Shown here piece after piece: positions 5,489-11,078 of a stretch of DNA of 14,299 bases (the stretch's first letter is position 1; each line of letters starts with the position of its first letter). The notes below the pieces were generated by a model that made no database searches, had not been told where the DNA came from, and worked only from the letters and a program-made list of their open reading frames with translations. The DNA lies in NCBI GenBank assembly GCA_017609795.1, contig JAFCDH010000009.1, positions 1-14,299 of the forward strand, read 5' to 3'. The DNA is from Candidatus Pacearchaeota archaeon. GTDB taxonomy: Archaea > Nanobdellota > Nanobdellia > Pacearchaeales > GW2011-AR1. The position numbers and the translations under genes are program-made.

Positions 5489-7954
5489 ATGGAAAAAAGA
5501 AGTTTGAACTTAATGTTAGTTATATCTTTATTTTTAAGTTTATTTTTAATACCAGTATTTTCAGCAGGAGTTTATTTTTCACAACCTGAATCAAGTTATA
5601 ATTTAGGGGATATTATCGATATAACCTTAGATATAGAGCCTTTAGAAGAAGGACCTATAGAGATTGATTTGATTTGTGAAGATTCTCATCTTGTTTCTTA
5701 TGATAGTGCTCCAACTAAAACTTTTAATTTTAAATTACCTTTAAATTTTGCAAATATTCCTGATTTAGATGGGGGAGAATGTTATTTTTCAGCAGAGTAT
5801 TTTAGTCAAACTTATACAAGTAGAAGTTTTAAAATATCAAGAAAATTAAATGTGGATTTATCTAAAGATGCTCTTTTTTCAAAACCTAATCAAGAAATAA
5901 CTGTTTCAGGAAATGTTAAAAGACTAAGTGGGGCTGTTATTGACGGGGAAGTTGAGATTGATATTCCTTTATTAGAATTAGCAGAACAAACTCTTGTAGA
6001 AAGTTTAGAAGAAGAAGGATGGAAACAAGAAGCTAAAGATTTAGCAACAAATAAATGGGAAACAAATGATTATTTAGAAATTTATAATGCAATTGATGAT
6101 TTATATGATAATATAGAAAGCAAAGAGAATATAGAATATGTTAAATTAAAAAAAGAGGAAGTTAGTTCAATGAATGCTAAAAATAAAGATGCTGTTGTTT
6201 CTCAAAAACTTAAAGTAAAATATGAAAGTTTAGAAGAAGTTGAAGAGGAAAATGAAACTGTAGAAAAAAATGTGAATAAGATAGTTTATATTAATCTTTT
6301 AAGCATAATTAATGATGGAGATGTTGATTCTCAGGATTTTAAAAAATCAAATGATGAAGATGATGAAGAAGATGTAAAATTTGATAATGGAATGTTCTTT
6401 GGTAAAGTTATTGATGGGCAATTTTCAGTTTCATTTAGTTTAGCAGAAGATACTCCTGCAGGAGACTATAGAATTGATGTTCTTGTTTATGAAACTGATT
6501 CTTCTGGAGAAAAGACAAGCGAAGGAGTTGCTATGGCTAATTTAAAAATTTCACAGGTTTTAAATAGCATAGATATTGCATTAGGAAATGTTGAATTAGA
6601 TCCTGGTGAAGAACTTAGCTTTAAACCAAATTTAATTGATCAGGCAGGATTTTTAATTGAAGATGAGGTATCTATTATTATTCAAGATGAAGAGGCAATT
6701 AGAATTTTTGAGAAAATTGTTCCTTCTGGAGAAACAATAAAATATAATATTCAAACTAATTTAACTTCTGGTTATTATGAAATATATGCTTCTTCTGATG
6801 GAATTACTAAAACAAAGAAATTTTATGTTAATGAAAAAGCAATTATTTCTTTTAAAATAAATAATCAAACATTAACAGTTACAAATGTTGGAAATATTCC
6901 TTATAAGAAGAATATTCAAATAAATCTAGGTGAAGAGTCTTTTGTAAGAAGTTTGAATTTAGATTTAGGAGAAAGTCAGGAATTTGAATTAGAAGGTTAT
7001 GATGGAGAATATGATGTTTGGGTTAGTGATGGAGATAATGAAATTACTCAGCCAAGTGTAAGTTTAACAGGAAATGCTGTTAATGTTAAAGCAGCAGGAA
7101 ATAGTTTACTAACTACTCCTATTATCTGGATTTTTCTTATAATAATCTTAGGTGCAGGATTTTTATTTTTATTTAGAAATGTCTTAAAAAAGAAATCTTT
7201 TGCATATCCTTTTAAAAAACTTTTTCATAGAAAGACAATTAAATTAAATAATCAAGGAAAAATAACAAAAGAGCCTGGAGAAAAAGAATCTGAAAAGAGA
7301 AAACCTGAAAAAACTGTTGAAAAAAAATCTTTTTTTAAGAAAAAAGAATCTAAAACCCCATCTCGTCATGAAGCAGAGCAAGTTTTAGTTTTAAGGGGGC
7401 AAAAAAATAGGGCTACTGTTGTTGCATTACATATTAAAAACAAAATAAATAAAACTGCTAAAAAAGGTTTGGAAAGCGCAATAGAACATGTTTATGAAAA
7501 AAGAGGCGCTGTTTATGAGAGAGGAGATAATATTTTTATTGTATTTAGTCCTTTAATGACTCGTTCTTTTAAAAATGAAATAAAGGCTGCTAAAGCTGCT
7601 GAAAAAATTATATCTGCATTAAAGGAACATAATAAGAAATTTGCAGATAAAATTGATTTTGGAGTTGGAATAAATTCTGGAAATATAATAAGCAAGTTTG
7701 AAAATAAAAAACTAAAGTTTACAGCATTAGGTAATTTAATTGGACCTGCTAAAAGACTTGCACAAGCTTCTAAAGGGCAGTTATTAATAACAAAAGAAGC
7801 TTATGAAAGAGGTATTTCAGATATTAAAGCACAGAAAAAAAAGTTTAAAGGAACAGATGTATATGAAGTTAGAAGGATTATGGACCAAGAAAAAAATAAA
7901 GCATTTATTCATGGATTTTTAAAAAGGATGAAGAAAGAGGGTGAGGAGAAGTGA
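5489..7954 (+). CDS. Secreted/membrane protein with a degenerate class III nucleotidyl cyclase domain
   Basis: This is an 821-residue bitopic protein. Residues 1-26 are a signal peptide (LVISLFLSLFLIPVFSA). About 27-540 are a beta-rich extracellular region made of several Ig-like segments, with an acidic Asp/Glu run near 285-300. About 544-562 form one membrane helix (IIWIFLIIILGAGFLFLF). About 563-628 are a Lys/Glu-rich linker. About 630-800 are a class III adenylyl/guanylyl cyclase homology domain. The first metal-binding Asp of the family (FADI) is replaced by His648 (VVALHIKN). The second is kept as Asp680 (RGDNIFIVF). GVGINSGNIISKFENKKLKF and ALGNLIGPAKRLAQAS match the later motifs, but the usual Asn of the N-x3-R motif is Gly. 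The domain is probably inactive or altered and may sense or signal. It stands alone on its own promoter. Confidence 0.82.
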   Translation: MEKRSLNLMLVISLFLSLFLIPVFSAGVYFSQPESSYNLGDIIDITLDIEPLEEGPIEIDLICEDSHLVSYDSAPTKTFNFKLPLNFANIPDLDGGECYFSAEYFSQTYTSRSFKISRKLNVDLSKDALFSKPNQEITVSGNVKRLSGAVIDGEVEIDIPLLELAEQTLVESLEEEGWKQEAKDLATNKWETNDYLEIYNAIDDLYDNIESKENIEYVKLKKEEVSSMNAKNKDAVVSQKLKVKYESLEEVEEENETVEKNVNKIVYINLLSIINDGDVDSQDFKKSNDEDDEEDVKFDNGMFFGKVIDGQFSVSFSLAEDTPAGDYRIDVLVYETDSSGEKTSEGVAMANLKISQVLNSIDIALGNVELDPGEELSFKPNLIDQAGFLIEDEVSIIIQDEEAIRIFEKIVPSGETIKYNIQTNLTSGYYEIYASSDGITKTKKFYVNEKAIISFKINNQTLTVTNVGNIPYKKNIQINLGEESFVRSLNLDLGESQEFELEGYDGEYDVWVSDGDNEITQPSVSLTGNAVNVKAAGNSLLTTPIIWIFLIIILGAGFLFLFRNVLKKKSFAYPFKKLFHRKTIKLNNQGKITKEPGEKESEKRKPEKTVEKKSFFKKKESKTPSRHEAEQVLVLRGQKNRATVVALHIKNKINKTAKKGLESAIEHVYEKRGAVYERGDNIFIVFSPLMTRSFKNEIKAAKAAEKIISALKEHNKKFADKIDFGVGINSGNIISKFENKKLKFTALGNLIGPAKRLAQASKGQLLITKEAYERGISDIKAQKKKFKGTDVYEVRRIMDQEKNKAFIHGFLKRMKKEGEEK

Positions 7955-7963
7955 GGTTATTTC

Positions 7964-8347
7964 TCAACCTTTCTCTAACTCACAACCAGAAAGACTTGAT
8001 AATTCTTCAGAAGTAATATCTTTATTGATTTTATTATTTTTTATAACCCAGGTAGGGAAAGAATCTACTCCCTCTTGTAAGCAAGCATCTTTATCTCTGA
8101 AACAGTTTTTTATTTTAATGTATTCAAAATACTGTATTAACTCAATATCATTTAAAGTTTCACTAACTTTTTCTGTGTTGATATATAATATAATTTCTTG
8201 TTCATTTAAACAGCTTTTAAAATCTTCATTAGCATTAGAAACTGAAAAACCAGTATATTTTGTTATAGAATTAGTAATAACAAAAAATACAGAGATTAAA
8301 ACAACTCCAATAACTAATGTAATCAATATCCTTTTTTGAAATCCCAT
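7964..8347 (-). CDS. Membrane-anchored thioredoxin-fold protein lacking the CxxC active site
   Basis: This is a 127-residue protein with one N-terminal membrane helix (about residues 7-25) and an outward-facing domain. The segment SFPTWVIKNNK near residues 97-107 is the cis-proline strand of thioredoxin-fold proteins. The following helix ending ELSSLSGC fits the small membrane thioredoxin-like proteins of DPANN archaea. Those normally carry a WCxxC motif in the first strand. Here that position reads LYINTEKVSE, with no Cys pair. The remaining cysteines are in SCLNEQ, KNCFRDKDAC and SGC. It is probably not a classical oxidoreductase; a binding or structural role is possible. Its stop is 9 bp from the converging cyclase-protein stop. 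Confidence 0.65.
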   Translation of the reverse strand: MGFQKRILITLVIGVVLISVFFVITNSITKYTGFSVSNANEDFKSCLNEQEIILYINTEKVSETLNDIELIQYFEYIKIKNCFRDKDACLQEGVDSFPTWVIKNNKINKDITSEELSSLSGCELEKG

Positions 8348-8369
8348 AAAATATAAAACATTATCTTGC

Positions 8370-8380
8370 TTTTAAATATT
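8370..8380 (-). promoter_or_regulatory. TATA box for the thioredoxin-fold protein
   Basis: The minus strand reads AATATTTAAAA, about 28 bp before the ATG at 8347. It lies just before the end of the upstream minus-strand gene, so the two genes need not be cotranscribed. Confidence 0.45.
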
Positions 8381-8394
8381 TTGATTTTCTTGTC

Positions 8395-8733
8395 TTATTT
8401 ATGGGTTTCTTTAGGTCTATAGTTTCCTAAGAGTTTCCTAACCCTAGGTTTTAAATTGTCATGATAAATATTTGTTAAGGCAATTATTGCTGGTCCAGGA
8501 ATAAGTAAATATCCTAATCCCCTTACATCTTGATTACTAATTAGAAGTATGCCTAATCCTCCTATCCATTTAGCAAAAGTCCAATAATCTTCTTTTGATT
8601 CATCTGGAATATATCTAGATTCAAATCCATTAATTTGATCTTTAGATTTTGGTGAAAGATCTGAAAAACTCATTTTTTTTAATTTACTATCTTCTTTATT
8701 ATCTTTACTACTCTTACTTTCTAAGTTATCCAT
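8395..8733 (-). CDS. Small membrane protein, unknown function
   Basis: This is a 112-residue protein that I do not recognise. Residues 1-50 are hydrophilic and rich in Ser, Lys and Asp. Two short hydrophobic stretches follow, WTFAKWIGGLGILLI (about 51-65) and GLGYLLIPGPAIIALTNIY (about 71-89). A basic tail LKPRVRKLLGNYRPKE comes last. The two hydrophobic stretches could form a hairpin in the membrane with both ends in the cytoplasm. It shares its upstream region with the divergent ferredoxin:thioredoxin reductase gene, which is the only clue to its context. Confidence 0.75.
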   Translation of the reverse strand: MDNLESKSSKDNKEDSKLKKMSFSDLSPKSKDQINGFESRYIPDESKEDYWTFAKWIGGLGILLISNQDVRGLGYLLIPGPAIIALTNIYHDNLKPRVRKLLGNYRPKETHK

Positions 8734-8754
8734 AATCTTAAAGACTTAAAAAGG

Positions 8755-8766
8755 TTTTTAAATATT
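8755..8766. promoter_or_regulatory. Shared TATA element between divergent genes
   Basis: TTTTTAAATATT is nearly symmetrical. It lies about 27 bp before the minus-strand ATG at 8733 and about 32 bp before the plus-strand ATG at 8792. No other good TATA box is visible in this 58-bp gap, so one element may serve both genes. Confidence 0.4.
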
Positions 8767-8791
8767 GTTGGGATTTATTATTTAAGAAAAA

Positions 8792-9055
8792 ATGGATGAA
8801 ATAAAAGAATTAAAGCAAAAATCAAAAAAACATGCAGAAAAAGCAGGAATTAAATTAAATTCTAATGAAAAGATTGTTAATGGAGTTTTTAAAGGATTGT
8901 TAAAAAACAAAAAGAAATATGGAGAAATATACTGTCCGTGTAGAGTTATTACAGGGAATAAAGAAAAAGATAAAAAGATTATTTGTCCTTGCATTTTTCA
9001 TATGAATGAAATTAAATTACAAGGACATTGCCTTTGTATGTTGTTTGTGAAGTGA
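8792..9055 (+). CDS. Ferredoxin:thioredoxin reductase catalytic (beta) subunit, archaeal type
   Basis: This is an 87-residue cytoplasmic protein that would pass electrons from ferredoxin to a thioredoxin-like disulfide using a [4Fe-4S] cluster next to a redox-active disulfide. All six expected cysteines are present: Cys48/Cys50 (YCPCR), Cys65/Cys67 (ICPC) and Cys80/Cys82 (GHCLC). The spacing between pairs, 14 and 12 residues, is that of archaeal members rather than the slightly different plant/cyanobacterial form. A ferredoxin gene follows about 170 bp downstream on the same strand and is the natural electron donor. No intact thioredoxin is encoded in the window; the thioredoxin-fold protein at 7964-8347 lacks its CxxC. 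Confidence 0.9.
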   Translation: MDEIKELKQKSKKHAEKAGIKLNSNEKIVNGVFKGLLKNKKKYGEIYCPCRVITGNKEKDKKIICPCIFHMNEIKLQGHCLCMLFVK

Positions 9056-9218
9056 ATGATTGAACAGAAGATAATAAATAAACTGGTATTGTATAAAATA
9101 TGGTGAAATGCAGATGAGAAGAATAAGCTTTAAAGATAATAAGATTACTTTGAAATGAGAAATGTGAAACTAAATAATACCTATCAAATTCCAGTTAAAA
9201 AATAAATTAAATAAATAT

Positions 9219-9224
9219 GGAGGT
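9219..9224 (+). promoter_or_regulatory. Shine-Dalgarno site of the ferredoxin gene
   Basis: GGAGGT lies just before AAAAATG at 9229. It is one of the few clear ribosome sites in the window; most other genes here appear leaderless. It decides the start codon and implies a leadered mRNA, possibly a transcript shared with the reductase gene. Confidence 0.7.
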
Positions 9225-9228
9225 AAAA

Positions 9229-9399
9229 ATGGTTAGTGTTAATAAATCAAAGTGTATTGGATGTGGTTCATGTGTTTCAGCTTGTTCAGGGGTTTTTGAA
9301 ATAAAAGATGGAAAAGCGCAAGTTAAAGCAGGAGCAGACACAAAAAAACCTTGTGTGAAAGAAGCTAAAAATATTTGTCCTGTTGATGCAATAAGTTAA
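9229..9399 (+). CDS. Ferredoxin, single [4Fe-4S] cluster
   Basis: This is a 56-residue electron carrier. The start is the ATG at 9229, because a strong Shine-Dalgarno GGAGGT (9219-9224) sits 4-5 nt before it; the in-frame ATG at 9217 overlaps that ribosome site and is rejected. Cluster ligands are Cys9, Cys12 and Cys15 (CIGCGSC) plus Cys50 of the ICPVDAI motif. Cys19 and Cys42 remain, at positions where monocluster archaeal and sulfate-reducer ferredoxins have a disulfide in place of a second cluster. It is likely the electron donor to the reductase encoded just upstream and perhaps to Fe-S assembly. Confidence 0.93.
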   Translation: MVSVNKSKCIGCGSCVSACSGVFEIKDGKAQVKAGADTKKPCVKEAKNICPVDAIS

Positions 9400-9414
9400 G
9401 TGTTTTTTATAGAA

Positions 9415-9648
9415 TTAATTAACAGCTTCTATTTTAACATTAACTGGAAGAGGGATTTTTATGTTTTTCATTCCCCCCCTTCTTCTGAAATTAAATATTT
9501 TAAATCCTATTAATTTATTAGTTCCTTCTTCTCTTCCTTCAAATAGATCATCATCTATCTCATTGAAATAACAATTTGTTGGTTCTTCTAAGAAAAGTTC
9601 TAAGATATCTGTTTCTGAATCATAAAAAATTTCTAAATTTTTTTGCAT
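9415..9648 (-). CDS. DUF2283 family protein (antitoxin-like)
   Basis: This 77-residue protein fits DUF2283. It starts with IFYDSETDILELFLEE, continues through an EIDDDLFEGREEGTNKLIGFKIFNF segment (the D-G-x-T-x-K-L-x-G-x-x-I pattern of the family), and ends with a short basic and strand-forming tail. DUF2283 genes are often found beside RelE-like or DUF4258 toxin genes. Here the gene begins 1 bp after the stop of a decayed RelE-like reading frame, so it is probably an orphaned antitoxin. No promoter of its own is evident; it would be read from the TATA box at 9961. Confidence 0.8.
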   Translation of the reverse strand: MQKNLEIFYDSETDILELFLEEPTNCYFNEIDDDLFEGREEGTNKLIGFKIFNFRRRGGMKNIKIPLPVNVKIEAVN

Positions 9649-9649
9649 T

Positions 9650-9940
9650 TTATCTTTTAATTAATTTTTTAGTTATGAAGGATGTAGCTACAAAACCTCT
9701 TCCATTTAAATATTTAACTGAAACTAATAAATAATCTTTTTCTAATTTATAATACAAAGAGTAATTCTTCATATCTTTATTATACTTATGAGGGCCTATT
9801 ATTATTGAATTAGCTAATGCTTTTTTATATCTTCTAATTTATTTGACATGTTTTTATGTCTCATGGTTATATGATTCTCTCTCTTTTGTTAGATGAATTT
9901 TTCTTCCACTTTTACCAGTTATTTCAAAAACATAATCCAT
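9650..9940 (-). pseudogene. RelE/PBECR-like toxin gene with two compensating frameshifts
   Basis: From the ATG at 9938-9940 the frame reads MDYVFEITGKSGRKIHLTKE and stops at 9854-9856. A second frame continues with MSNKLEDIKK. A third step, which is the original frame again, gives ALANSIIIGPHKYNKDMKN, then YLLVSVKYLNGRGFVATSF, to the TAA at 9650-9652. Pieced together these give one protein of about 96 residues of the RelE-superfamily nuclease type (DUF4258 or PBECR-like): a KIHLTKER start, a central helix, an LLVSVKYL strand and a GFVATSF ending. The lesions are one extra base near 9863-9868 and one missing A in the 6-base run at 9821-9826. The DUF2283 gene 1 bp downstream is its expected partner. 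Sequencing error in the homopolymer could explain one lesion but not easily both. Confidence 0.75.
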
Positions 9941-9960
9941 GAATTTTAAGGTTCTCTAGA

Positions 9961-9970
9961 TTATTTAAGG
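9961..9970 (-). promoter_or_regulatory. TATA box for the RelE-like/DUF2283 pair
   Basis: The minus strand reads CCTTAAATAA, centred about 25 bp before the ATG at 9940. The promoter has survived although the first gene is broken. Confidence 0.45.
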
Positions 9971-9974
9971 TTTT

Positions 9975-10589
9975 TCACTTTCTTTTTATTTTTTTACCTT
10001 TATAAAACTTATAATAACTAAAAGTAAGGCCCTTTACTAAGATAAAAAATAATGCACCAACTGTTCCAAATATTAAATCAATCATAGTATCATCATTTCT
10101 ATCTAATAGGATTTTAAACTTAACAAATCCTGAATGATCTCTTAAATAAACCCCTTGTAATTTTAAATTAAAAAATTGATCTAAAAGATACTCACTTACT
10201 TCAAATATAGCAAGCATAGCAACAACAATAGAAAAGGTCATAAAAAGTTTCATTCTAAAACTAATTCCTTCCACTTTATTTACTAAAAAGAAAACTAATA
10301 CAGATAATAAAATCGGGCTTAAAACGTGAAGAATTTTATCATAATTTGGATAAATAAAATATAATGGGCTAAACATTACTCCTGTTAAGGAGATTAAAAT
10401 AAATATTAAATAATGGCATTTTTTAAATTTTAATTTTAAAAAAACATCTGCAGAATAAAAGATTATAATTGCAAAAACAAAAGTTAAGGTTCTTAGAAAA
10501 TAATTAGTGTTTTTTAAAGCATAAAAAAATGCAAATAAGATTATTGCTATTCCAAGATAAATTAGTTTTCTTGTATGTTTTTTTAACAT
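9975..10589 (-). CDS. Polytopic membrane protein, DUF2238/YjdF-like
   Basis: This is a 204-residue protein with about six membrane helices (near residues 10-27, 33-50, 60-77, 88-104, 113-132 and 172-190) and a Lys-rich C-terminus. Charged residues within or beside helices form a YjdF-like pattern: Asp84 and His88 (NYDKILHVLSP), Glu130 and Glu133 (FEVSEYLLDQ), and Asp166, Asp167 and Asp171 (NDDTMIDLIFGTVGAL). Such an acidic/His set inside a membrane suggests metal binding or a membrane enzyme, but the family has no settled function. A GAGG ribosome site precedes the ATG. It is transcribed away from the Fe-S locus. Confidence 0.75.
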   Translation of the reverse strand: MLKKHTRKLIYLGIAIILFAFFYALKNTNYFLRTLTFVFAIIIFYSADVFLKLKFKKCHYLIFILISLTGVMFSPLYFIYPNYDKILHVLSPILLSVLVFFLVNKVEGISFRMKLFMTFSIVVAMLAIFEVSEYLLDQFFNLKLQGVYLRDHSGFVKFKILLDRNDDTMIDLIFGTVGALFFILVKGLTFSYYKFYKGKKIKRK

Positions 10590-10643
10590 TTTTCCTCTTT
10601 TTTTTGATATTTTATTCTAGTATCTTATGGATTTTATGAATTA

Positions 10644-10658
10644 AAAACCTTCGGTTTT
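10644..10658. repeat. Small inverted repeat in the intergenic promoter region
   Basis: AAAACC-TTC-GGTTTT is a perfect 6-bp-arm hairpin between the divergent DUF2238-like and arsR genes. It lies upstream of both transcription starts, so it is not a terminator of either; it may be chance or a protein site. Confidence 0.3.
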
Positions 10659-10675
10659 ATTTCAAATACATAACA

Positions 10676-10706
10676 TTTATAAATACATATGAATTATTAT
10701 TCATAT
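10676..10706 (+). promoter_or_regulatory. arsR-iscS promoter with ArsR-type operator
   Basis: The TATA box TTTATAAATA (10676-10685) is followed at once by the perfect palindrome ATATGAATTATTATTCATAT (10687-10706, 8-bp arms). It contains TGAA-N6-TTCA flanked by ATA/TAT, the classic ArsR/SmtB operator pattern. It would cover the transcription start, the right place for repression. The next gene encodes an ArsR-type protein, so autoregulation of the Fe-S operon is likely. Confidence 0.65.
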
Positions 10707-10741
10707 AATCCTTTTTAGAAAAAAGCGTTAATGTAAAAAAA

Positions 10742-10776
10742 TAACTTTTCCGAGAAAAGTTAAATCAAAATCTAGA
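10742..10776 (+). repeat. Leader hairpin element, copy 1
   Basis: AACTTTTC-CGA-GAAAAGTT (10743-10761) forms an 8-9 bp hairpin in the 5' leader of arsR, 20 nt before its ATG. It is followed by AAATCAAAATCTA. The same arm and trailer recur before iscU (13864-13898), where the loop-closing pair is swapped from C-G to G-C, one compensatory change in favour of RNA folding. Confidence 0.6.
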
Positions 10777-10781
10777 ATAAG

Positions 10782-11078
10782 ATGAAACAAAATACATATC
10801 ACATATTTTTTAGCAAACTTTCTAATGAACTTAGAATTAATATTATTTCAAGTTTAGAGGAAAAACCAAAATCTGTAAATGAGCTTTCTAAAGAGCTTTC
10901 TATTGAACAGAGCAAGCTAAGTCATGCTCTTAAAGAATTAAAAAATTGTAATATAGTTAAAGTTGAACAAAGAGGTAAACAAAGAATATATAGTTTAGGA
11001 AAAACAATTATTCCTATTTTAAGGCTAATTGATTATCATGGTAAAGGTTGTGAAGAATGCAGGGGGTGTAGGAAATGA
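10782..11078 (+). CDS. ArsR-family winged-helix regulator with C-terminal Cys-rich tail
   Basis: This is a 98-residue transcription factor and the likely sensor and repressor of the Fe-S operon it heads. Residues about 8-75 are an ArsR winged helix: LSNELRINIISSLEEKP, the helix-turn-helix SVNELSKELSIEQSKLSHALKELKN split over 31-55, then the wing VEQRGKQRIYSLG. The tail GKGCEECRGCRK carries Cys90, Cys93 and Cys96 (C-x2-C-x2-C); Cys56 lies at the end of the recognition helix. That arrangement could hold an Fe-S cluster or a metal such as Fe, Zn or Cu. Its stop overlaps the iscS start by ATGA, tying its production to cysteine desulfurase. An ArsR-type palindrome lies just upstream. The cluster-sensing role is inference; the DNA-binding family is clear. 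Confidence 0.9.
   Translation: MKQNTYHIFFSKLSNELRINIISSLEEKPKSVNELSKELSIEQSKLSHALKELKNCNIVKVEQRGKQRIYSLGKTIIPILRLIDYHGKGCEECRGCRK

Noticed and set aside
7941..8339. Plus-strand open frame of 132 codons
   Set aside because: It is antisense to the thioredoxin-fold gene, overlaps the end of the cyclase-protein gene, and has Ser/Leu/Phe-rich composition typical of a shadow of AT-rich coding DNA.
9056..9216. Gap between the reductase and ferredoxin genes, with a frame starting MIEQKIINKLVLYKIW and a later MRNVKLNNTYQIPVKK in the same frame
   Set aside because: The pieces are separated by several stops and resemble no family I know. It could be a very decayed gene, but I cannot support it. No RNA fold, box C/D motif or operator was found.
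10644..10658. Hairpin as a transcription terminator
   Set aside because: It lies upstream of both divergent genes, so neither transcript would end there.
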